A stretch of 6,326 nt of DNA from an uncultured Ruminococcus sp. (lineage in GTDB: Bacteria > Bacillota > Clostridia > Oscillospirales > Acutalibacteraceae). The position numbers and the translations under genes were made by a program. The notes under the pieces were generated by a model that did no database searches, was not told where the DNA came from, and saw only the letters and a program-made list of their open reading frames with translations. Of the stretch, positions 1-4,837 are shown one piece after another. Each line of letters opens with the position of its first letter. Position 1 is the first letter of the stretch. The DNA is taken from contig CACXDE010000014.1 in NCBI GenBank assembly GCA_902766305.1, positions 1 through 6,326 of the forward strand, read 5' to 3'.

Positions 1-762
1 TATTATCTGCCATAACGATGCAAGCTCCATAGAATTTATCAGAAACTGGATATGGGGAAAAATGCAGTTCATAACAGACAGCACTGCATTGTCAGATGCA
101 GACATTGCTTTTATAAGCTCGTTTGTATCGAATCCGCTTTTAGAGATAAGGTAAAAAATACCTATTATAACAACAAATGTAAAAATACCTGTTATTTTGT
201 TTACAGTATCCTTGTTTTTGATAAAACGTGTAAAGTACATAACAAGCATACACAATATTCCGCAGTATACAAGAGGAATTATCGGAAGAGTTATCGTACC
301 TATGACAGCAATAAGCCACGAATGAATGGGCATACCTCCGCCTATTATGTATCCTATCAGCGCCGCAATTATTACAAGGCATTCCATAACGCTTTCGCTG
401 ATAAGTGCGGCTGTGAATTTCGAACCTATTATCTGATACGGTCTGAGGGGGAGAGGCAGGAGATTTTCAATGTCACCGGCAAAATAAAATACAGAGAATA
501 TTACATTCAGTCCGAAGATGAATGAAAAGGCTGATATCAGATGCAAAAACAGCTCCACACCGTTGTGATATGTTCCGAACTGTGTAAGGGAGTTGGTAAG
601 CGCATAGATGATTACACCGACAAAAAATGTCATCGGAAGCATTATACCAAAACCGGCTATTATTGTCATAACAATATAAAATATTTTGTTGCGTTTTTTT
701 TCTTTATCGCTCGGCTCAACACCTTGTATGAGAGCCGAAACTAATCTCAGGTACATTTTCAT
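1..762 (-). CDS. ABC-2-like exporter permease, partial (C-terminus beyond left edge)
   Basis: This is the membrane subunit of an ABC exporter, inferred from its hydrophobicity and from the ATPase gene directly upstream. The minus-strand frame is open for 254 codons from ATG 762-760 to the window edge. Strongly hydrophobic segments lie at about residues 27-54, 71-95, 118-142, 148-178 and 192-209. Between the second and third is an amphipathic stretch, LLPLPLRPYQIIGSKF (about 100-116). From memory, this resembles the cytosolic 'LPLP..P.qIi.sKf' coupling segment of Firmicutes permeases of about 500-560 residues, so roughly half the protein is missing here. The start overlaps the ATPase stop as ATGA, and the only Shine-Dalgarno-like sequence (GGAG, 777-774) is 11 nt away, which suggests translational coupling. 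A second ATG at 756-754 is an alternative start. Codons 21-23 contain a run of eight A. The substrate cannot be read from the sequence. Confidence 0.87.
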   Translation of the reverse strand, partial: MKMYLRLVSALIQGVEPSDKEKKRNKIFYIVMTIIAGFGIMLPMTFFVGVIIYALTNSLTQFGTYHNGVELFLHLISAFSFIFGLNVIFSVFYFAGDIENLLPLPLRPYQIIGSKFTAALISESVMECLVIIAALIGYIIGGGMPIHSWLIAVIGTITLPIIPLVYCGILCMLVMYFTRFIKNKDTVNKITGIFTFVVIIGIFYLISKSGFDTNELIKAMSASDNAVLSVMNCIFPHIQFLINSMELASLWQII

Positions 763-1478
763 TTTTCAGTCAGCTCCAGGAAGATATTTTCAAGTGATTC
801 GTTTTTATTCTGTTTTTCAAGGTCGTGCATAGTGCCTGTGTAAAGAATATGCCCGTTCTTTATTATCACAACCCTGTCGCAGAGCTTTTCGGCAACCTCA
901 AGAACATGGGTTGAGAAAAATACGGCATTTCCCTCCTTGGTATGGTCACGCATTAGCTGTTTAAGCTCAAAGGCTGATTTCGGATCAAGCCCTATCATAG
1001 GCTCGTCAAGTATCCAGACGGGCGGCTTATGGAGAAGTGCGGCAATAACCATCATCTTTTGTCTCATACCATGTGAATAACTCATCATAGGACTGCCAAG
1101 GGCTTCTGTAAGACCAAATTTTTCAGCAAGAGAGCTTATTCTTTCCTTTCTTTCTACTTCCGGCACACGATAGATATCACCGAGAAGCTGTAAAAACTCA
1201 TTTCCCTTAAGTCTCAGGAACATATCAGGATTATCAGCGATATAGCCGATTGATTCCTTTACCTTTATCGGGTCTTCCTTGATATTAAATCCGTTTATGA
1301 CGATCTTACCCTTGTCCGGACGTATTATGCCCGTAAGAAGCTTCATGGTAGTAGTTTTACCTGAACCGTTAGGGCCTATGAAACCTACTATTTCTCCTCC
1401 TTTGACATTGAAGCTTACATCATCGAGGGCTTTTACAGTTTTGTTATAGGTTTTCGTGACGTTTTCAAATTTGATCAT
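759..1478 (-). CDS. ABC transporter ATP-binding protein
   Basis: This is the cytosolic ATPase that drives the adjacent permease. At 239 residues it is a complete single nucleotide-binding domain of the drug, antibiotic or unknown-substrate exporter type. Visible motifs are Walker A GPNGSGKT (35-42), signature YSHGMRQ (133-139, the place of LSGGQ), Walker B VWILDEP (154-160, catalytic Glu159), D-loop GLDP (163-166) and switch His191 in STH. At the Q-loop the text reads GYIADNPDMF, so the usual glutamine is Asp82. Related exporter ATPases often vary here, so this need not mean loss of activity. ATG 1478-1476 is chosen because GAGGT (1490-1486) lies 7 nt upstream. It is the first gene of the minus-strand operon and ends in a 4-nt overlap with the permease. 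Two sigma-A-like promoters lie upstream. The family is clear, but the transported substrate is unknown. Confidence 0.96.
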   Translation of the reverse strand: MIKFENVTKTYNKTVKALDDVSFNVKGGEIVGFIGPNGSGKTTTMKLLTGIIRPDKGKIVINGFNIKEDPIKVKESIGYIADNPDMFLRLKGNEFLQLLGDIYRVPEVERKERISSLAEKFGLTEALGSPMMSYSHGMRQKMMVIAALLHKPPVWILDEPMIGLDPKSAFELKQLMRDHTKEGNAVFFSTHVLEVAEKLCDRVVIIKNGHILYTGTMHDLEKQNKNESLENIFLELTEK

Positions 1479-1496
1479 TTACAATACCTCGCTTTT

Positions 1497-1526
1497 ATTA
1501 TAATTAAAGAACATATGACGGTACAA
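1497..1526 (-). promoter_or_regulatory. Proximal sigma-A-like promoter of the ABC operon
   Basis: On the minus strand, TTGTAC (1526-1521) and a perfect TATAAT (1502-1497) are separated by 18 nt. The -10 ends about 18 nt before the ATPase start codon, so transcription would begin just upstream of the GAGGT ribosome site. The -35 matches the consensus at only three of six bases, so this may be the weaker of two promoters. Confidence 0.45.
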
Positions 1527-1544
1527 TTTCATAACCTGATAAAT

Positions 1545-1573
1545 ATTATAATCTAATATTTGGTTATTTGCAA
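1545..1573 (-). promoter_or_regulatory. Distal sigma-A-like promoter of the ABC operon
   Basis: On the minus strand, TTGCAA (1573-1568) lies 17 nt from a perfect TATAAT (1550-1545). The spacing is ideal and four of six -35 bases match. Initiation near 1538 would give a leader of about 60 nt before the ATPase. This is the better-formed of the two candidates. Neither has been tested, and AT-rich spacers produce chance -10 boxes. Confidence 0.5.
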
Positions 1574-1622
1574 TAAAATTCATATGAGAATTGAAAAAAC
1601 TTTTATAAATAGAAATCAAAAC

Positions 1623-1657
1623 AGCCGTCAGTTGGAAGTTGTAAGCTTTCAGTTGAA
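1623..1657 (+). repeat. Degenerate heptamer array A (five units, AGYTNNN orientation)
   Basis: Five consecutive 7-bp units start at 1623, 1630, 1637, 1644 and 1651. Each begins with AG followed by mostly TT or CT, with the last three bases variable (for example AGTTGGA, AGTTGTA, AGCTTTC). The period is 7, so this is not coding structure. The array faces array B. Bases 1629-1645 are an exact reverse complement of 1749-1765. Confidence 0.75.
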
Positions 1658-1765
1658 CATTTACTTATTTTCTTCAAAGCATGATTATAACAAGCATATT
1701 CCTAAGACAGAAGGAAAAAGTCTGGAGTGCCACTCTTTGAGCTTATGACTTACAACTTCCAACTG
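1629..1765. repeat. 17-bp perfect inverted repeat with 103-bp spacer
   Basis: The left arm CAGTTGGAAGTTGTAAG (1629-1645) is the exact reverse complement of 1749-1765. The match stops sharply on both sides. It arises where arrays A and B, read in opposite directions, share the same unit types. It could form a long-loop hairpin in RNA or be the terminal repeat of a small insertion-like element. No transposase, and no target duplication that I can recognise, is present. Confidence 0.8.
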
Positions 1766-1788
1766 CTTAGAGCTTTGAACTTTGGACT
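1737..1788 (-). repeat. Degenerate heptamer array B (seven units, opposite orientation)
   Basis: On the plus strand the units read NNNRRCT, the reverse complement of AGYTNNN. Units occupy 1737-1743, 1744-1750, 1751-1757 and 1758-1764; after a 3-nt interruption (1765-1767) they continue at 1768-1774, 1775-1781 and 1782-1788. Examples are TTGAGCT, TCCAACT and TTGGACT. The array ends 20 bp before the -35 of the next gene's promoter, leaving that promoter intact. Confidence 0.78.
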
Positions 1789-1808
1789 TGTTATTTGTAT
1801 GTTTACTA

Positions 1809-1837
1809 TTGAAAAAACAGAAAAAATATTGTAAAAT
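1809..1837 (+). promoter_or_regulatory. Sigma-A-like promoter of the zinc-ribbon membrane protein gene
   Basis: TTGAAA (1809-1814) and TAAAAT (1832-1837) are separated by exactly 17 nt, and each hexamer differs from consensus at one base. Initiation would fall near 1844, giving a leader of about 44 nt before the TTG start. With the minus-strand promoters it makes 1479-1887 a divergent promoter region. I see no operator-like palindrome over the promoter. Confidence 0.65.
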
Positions 1838-1874
1838 ATATGTGTATTGATAAAACTTTGATAAATTGATTTTT

Positions 1875-1880
1875 GGAGGA
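1875..1880 (+). promoter_or_regulatory. Ribosome binding site that sets the TTG start at 1888
   Basis: GGAGGA (1875-1880) lies 7 nt before TTG 1888-1890, which is normal Gram-positive spacing. The upstream in-frame TTG at 1873-1875 overlaps this site and has no ribosome site of its own at a usable distance, so it should not be the start. Confidence 0.85.
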
Positions 1881-1887
1881 AAATAAT

Positions 1888-3354
1888 TTGAAACGGTTTT
1901 ATTTTACTTGCCGGAAATGTCTTAATACTGTTATGTCAGGTACGGATATTTACGAAAACAGGTCTCTCAAATGTTCCTGCGGAAATGTGATAAATTTTGA
2001 TCTGAATGAATATGTTCTTGTTGAATGCGGCGGATGCAAAAAGAATAATGCCTTCTCGAGGATAAAGGGAACGCCGCAAAGCTGTCTTTCATGCGGAAAA
2101 ATGCTTGAGGTGAAGACACCGGAGGAGATGCTTGGAGAAGAGGATCTGTCTGTTTTCCACCAGATAGAGGAAATACTTGGCAAGGGCATTACAACTAAAG
2201 TCAAGGTCGATAGAGCAGGTTCAATGTTTTCAGAGCTGAAAGACAAAGAGAAGCTTGCCGGTTATGCAAATCATGTACAAAACTATGTGGAATTTAATAT
2301 GTACGATTCAGAGTACAATTCCGCTGTAAAGGCGATGAATGACGCATCGAAAAAGCTGCAAAAGGCAAGAGAACTCAGGGATAAGGATGAATTGGGAAAG
2401 CTGGAGATTGAATTTTCCGAAACTGCAAAAAGGTTTACAATGCTGGGCGGTTTCAAGAAAAGTAATCAGCACAAATCGGTTTGTGAAAATAAATCATCAG
2501 AATGTCATTTTGAAAAAGAAAAGCTGATGAGCGGCAGCCCGGCTCCAAAGAAGGAAAGATCCGTGGCGGACAGATCATTAGGAGTTTCTGCGCCGTCCTC
2601 TTCAAAACCAAGGAGCAGTACATATTCTGCTGTTCCGCCGCCACCGCCTGTTCAGTATTCCGGACAGAAGAAAAACAATTCAAAGGCTATTTTTATCGGT
2701 GTTGCGGTTGCACTGCTGTTTGGTATAATTGCGCTGATCTTCGTATTTGCCCAGAAACCTGAAACTGCGCCGTCTTCGTCTTCCGGTACAACTCAGACAA
2801 GTGCGTACGATTCAGACGAAAGTGAGCCGGATGAAGTTTCCGGAGCCGATGAAAGCAATGGTGACGGATCGGATCTGGATGAAGACTATCAGACGTTCAG
2901 TGTTAAGGTTAATGACGGCGACTATGATTTGCTCGCTCTCAATCTCTATATTGAGCGTCTTAAGGGCTATAAAGACAGCGACAGTATATTTGAATCTCAT
3001 AAGCAGAATTTTTATGAAAGATTTGCAAACAATGCAAAACATTATCAGGATTCCACAGGGTTTGACCTTGAAATAACACTGGAGACTCTGGAGGCTCTCA
3101 GCTATTTCAAGGGATATCAGGATGCAGACGCATATCTTGATTCGACCATAGAAAAAAATCTTTCTTTTGCTGACGATCTTAAATCAAATGGAGACCAGCT
3201 TGACGCTGCCGATATACTGCTTTCTGTTGCTGATTATATAGAATATTACAGCGATCCTGAAAAATTAAAGTCTTCTATCCGTGATACAGCAGATGCTCTC
3301 TCTACTGTCTATCCTGAAAAGAGCGAAGAGCTTTCAAATTACCTGAACAGTTAA
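1888..3354 (+). CDS. Zinc-ribbon, single-pass membrane protein with acidic linker and GYKDSD-type repeats; function unknown
   Basis: This is a 488-residue protein I cannot assign to a named family. From the N-terminus it has zinc ribbon 1 (Cys8, Cys11, Cys29, Cys31; CxxC...CxC), zinc ribbon 2 (Cys47, Cys50, Cys66, Cys69; CxxC...CxxC), a charged helical region (about 79-186), a basic, Ser/Pro-rich linker with five prolines (250-254), one transmembrane helix (about 267-288), an Asp/Glu/Ser-rich linker (about 305-334) and a helical C-terminal domain. That domain has two recognisable repeats, LKGYKDSDSIFES (358-370) and YFKGYQDADAYLDS (406-419). Lysines just before the helix place the N-terminus in the cytosol and the acidic part and repeats outside. 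Firmicutes zinc-ribbon membrane proteins often carry such YKDS/A repeats. The TTG start at 1888 is chosen for its ribosome site; a start at 1873 would add five residues. The gene has its own promoter and terminator. A sensory or envelope role is only a guess. Confidence 0.92.
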   Translation: MKRFYFTCRKCLNTVMSGTDIYENRSLKCSCGNVINFDLNEYVLVECGGCKKNNAFSRIKGTPQSCLSCGKMLEVKTPEEMLGEEDLSVFHQIEEILGKGITTKVKVDRAGSMFSELKDKEKLAGYANHVQNYVEFNMYDSEYNSAVKAMNDASKKLQKARELRDKDELGKLEIEFSETAKRFTMLGGFKKSNQHKSVCENKSSECHFEKEKLMSGSPAPKKERSVADRSLGVSAPSSSKPRSSTYSAVPPPPPVQYSGQKKNNSKAIFIGVAVALLFGIIALIFVFAQKPETAPSSSSGTTQTSAYDSDESEPDEVSGADESNGDGSDLDEDYQTFSVKVNDGDYDLLALNLYIERLKGYKDSDSIFESHKQNFYERFANNAKHYQDSTGFDLEITLETLEALSYFKGYQDADAYLDSTIEKNLSFADDLKSNGDQLDAADILLSVADYIEYYSDPEKLKSSIRDTADALSTVYPEKSEELSNYLNS

Positions 3355-3355
3355 T

Positions 3356-3397
3356 AGTTGGAAGTTATCAGTTCAGAGCTAAGAGTTCAGAGCTTGT
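3356..3397 (+). repeat. Degenerate heptamer array C (six units, AGYTNNN orientation)
   Basis: Six consecutive heptamers start one base after the TAA stop, at 3356, 3363, 3370, 3377, 3384 and 3391. The first unit, AGTTGGA, is identical to the second unit of array A, and AGTTCAG occurs twice. Seen another way, GTTCAGAGCT is repeated directly at 3371-3380 and 3385-3394. The array lies in the transcribed tail of the upstream gene. Confidence 0.8.
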
Positions 3398-3441
3398 TCT
3401 TTTTGGTTTAAATAATTCGTTCATTTTTAGTGACAGCTTTT

Positions 3442-3471
3442 GCCTCCTCTTCTTTCAGGGGAGGCTTTTTT
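3442..3471 (+). terminator. Intrinsic terminator of the zinc-ribbon protein gene
   Basis: GCCTCCTCT (3442-3450) pairs with AGGGGAGGC (3457-3465) as a 9-bp stem with one G-U pair around a 6-nt loop, followed immediately by six T (3466-3471). It lies about 87 nt after the stop codon. No A run precedes the stem, so it should work on the plus strand only, separating this gene from sbcD. Confidence 0.9.
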
Positions 3472-3522
3472 CGTTGTAGGCTTTATCATGTGAAAGAAGA
3501 AAGAAGTTTGTTACGTTATTCT

Positions 3523-3550
3523 CTGAGCTCTGCACTCTGGACTCTGAGCT
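3523..3550 (-). repeat. Degenerate heptamer array D (four units, opposite orientation)
   Basis: Four exact-period units (3523-3529, 3530-3536, 3537-3543, 3544-3550) follow CTGNRCT on the plus strand: CTGAGCT, CTGCACT, CTGGACT, then CTGAGCT again. This is the reverse complement of the AGYTNNN orientation of array C. Its complement can be aligned to about 3370-3392 with mostly matching bases, so C and D could partly pair around the terminator. Confidence 0.82.
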
Positions 3551-3576
3551 TCTTCGCAGTATTTTTATAAAATTAT

Positions 3577-3605
3577 TTGATTTTGTTAGTAAGTTGTTGT
3601 ATAAT
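3577..3605 (+). promoter_or_regulatory. Sigma-A-like promoter of sbcDC
   Basis: TTGATT (3577-3582) and a perfect TATAAT (3600-3605) are separated by 17 nt. Initiation near 3612 would give a leader of about 65 nt containing the hairpin at 3611-3660. I see no GAAC-N4-GTTC-type SOS box across or near the promoter, so LexA control is not suggested. Confidence 0.7.
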
Positions 3606-3610
3606 TATTA

Positions 3611-3660
3611 TTAAAGTATGGAGCTTTGTGTAAGCTTTTCTGGTAAATCCGTACTTTTAA
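3611..3660 (+). promoter_or_regulatory. Leader hairpin upstream of sbcD
   Basis: AAAGTATGGA (3613-3622) pairs with TCCGTACTTT (3648-3657) over 10 bp with one G-U pair. It can extend to 3611 and 3660 with one bulged T. Inside it a small GCTT/AAGC stem (3623-3626 with 3632-3635) can form. The structure begins about where transcription should start and ends just before the AGGGGAG ribosome site (3665-3671). It has no U run, so it is not a terminator. A role in mRNA stability or translation is inference. Confidence 0.45.
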
Positions 3661-3676
3661 GAAAAGGGGAGATACA

Positions 3677-4837
3677 ATGAAATTTATTCACTTATCCGAT
3701 CTTCATATCGGAAAGAAGGTCAACGAAATATCAATGATTGAGGAACAGAAATATATACTTGATCAGATTGTTGACGGCATAAAAAAAGAAAAGCCTGATG
3801 CCGTACTGATATCTGGAGATGTATATGACAAAACTACACCGCCGCTTGAAGGAGTATTGCTTCTGGACAGCTTTCTGAATAAGCTTGACGATATCGAAGG
3901 GCTTACGGTTATTATTATAAGCGGCAACCATGACAGTGCTGAAAGACTTTCATTCGGTTCAAAGAGAATGAAAAGGAGCGGACTGTATATCAAAAGTATT
4001 TTTGACGGTGATCTTTCACCTGTTGTTCTTGAAGATGAATACGGAAAGGTTTACTTCTACAGCTTACCGTTTATACGCAGAGCTGATGTAAATTACGTTT
4101 ACGATAAAAATTTTACTGATTACAGCGAGGCCATATCTTTCGTTGTGCAAAAAATGGGACTTGATGTTACGCAGAGAAACGTCCTTCTTTCACATCAGGC
4201 TGTAGCAGGTTCATCTTTGTCTGAGTCGGAAACAGCTGTCGGCGGTATCGAGGATATAAGTAAGGATGTTTATGCTCCGTTTGATTATACAGCCCTCGGT
4301 CATATACATAAACCCCAGAATGTAGGCAGTGAAAGACTCAGATACTGCGGTACACCTCTGAAATATAATATTAAAGAGGTCGGCTATAAGAAATCCTATA
4401 CTGTAGTTGAATTAAAGGGAAAAAATAAAGGTGAGGCGTTTTGTGAAATAAGCATAAGAGAAACAGAGCTTGTACCCCGGCACGATATGATAAAGATAGA
4501 GGGATATTATGATGAAATAATGATGATGAAGACGGATGATGATGGAATAGCTTCATATGACTATGTTTATGTGATCCTGAAGGATGATGATTATATAAAT
4601 GACGCAGCTGCAATGCTCCGGAAGATTTTTCCGAATTATATAAATGTCAACTACGACAACAAAGACGAGAATAATCTTTCAGGAATTAAATTTGATATTG
4701 AAAAAAGCGGAAATCAGACACCCGAGGATATTTTTGTTGATTTTTATAGTAAAATGCACGGCGATAGTGAAATGAATGATGTGCAGCGTGATATTCTCAA
4801 CAGGGCAATAGAAGAAATATGGAAGGATGAGGAATAA
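3677..4837 (+). CDS. sbcD: Exonuclease subunit SbcD (Mre11-family metallophosphoesterase)
   Basis: This is the nuclease subunit of the SbcCD complex. It binds Mn ions and cuts DNA ends, hairpins and protein-blocked ends together with the SbcC ATPase in the cytosol. At 386 residues it is close to the usual length of about 380-400. Metallophosphoesterase motifs are present in order: DLH (Asp8, His10), GDVYD (Asp48), GNHD (Asn84, His85), SHQAV (His173) and GHIH (His209, His211). The family-typical CGTPLKY follows at 224-230. The C-terminal region (about 265-386) fits the SbcD capping domain, and no metal ligand is missing. ATG 3677 has AGGGGAG (3665-3671) 5 nt upstream. Its TAA shares one base with the sbcC ATG, so the two subunits are probably translationally coupled. 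The promoter at 3577-3605 should drive both genes. Confidence 0.97.
   Translation: MKFIHLSDLHIGKKVNEISMIEEQKYILDQIVDGIKKEKPDAVLISGDVYDKTTPPLEGVLLLDSFLNKLDDIEGLTVIIISGNHDSAERLSFGSKRMKRSGLYIKSIFDGDLSPVVLEDEYGKVYFYSLPFIRRADVNYVYDKNFTDYSEAISFVVQKMGLDVTQRNVLLSHQAVAGSSLSESETAVGGIEDISKDVYAPFDYTALGHIHKPQNVGSERLRYCGTPLKYNIKEVGYKKSYTVVELKGKNKGEAFCEISIRETELVPRHDMIKIEGYYDEIMMMKTDDDGIASYDYVYVILKDDDYINDAAAMLRKIFPNYINVNYDNKDENNLSGIKFDIEKSGNQTPEDIFVDFYSKMHGDSEMNDVQRDILNRAIEEIWKDEE

Noticed and set aside
52..525. Plus-strand open frame of 157 codons
   Set aside because: It is the antisense shadow of the permease, whose minus-strand frame has clear membrane segments and an operon partner. The shadow is Tyr/Cys/Arg-rich with no recognisable domain.
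1560..1748. Plus-strand open frame of 62 codons in the divergent spacer
   Set aside because: It runs through the 7-bp repeat arrays and promoter DNA, lacks a ribosome site, and has no protein-like composition.
1873..1887. TTG 1873 as the start of the zinc-ribbon protein
   Set aside because: It overlaps its own supposed ribosome site, while TTG 1888 sits at ideal spacing from GGAGGA.
1950..3076. Several short frames on both strands within the zinc-ribbon protein gene
   Set aside because: The 488-residue frame has coherent cysteine motifs, a membrane helix and repeats. The others are overlapping shadows without ribosome sites.
1623..3550. CRISPR array
   Set aside because: The units are 7 bp, contiguous, degenerate and in both orientations. 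There are no 20-40-bp conserved repeats with unique spacers and no cas genes.
3560..3676. LexA/SOS operator upstream of sbcD
   Set aside because: SOS control of a DNA repair operon was considered, but no GAAC-N4-GTTC-like palindrome is visible in the promoter or leader.
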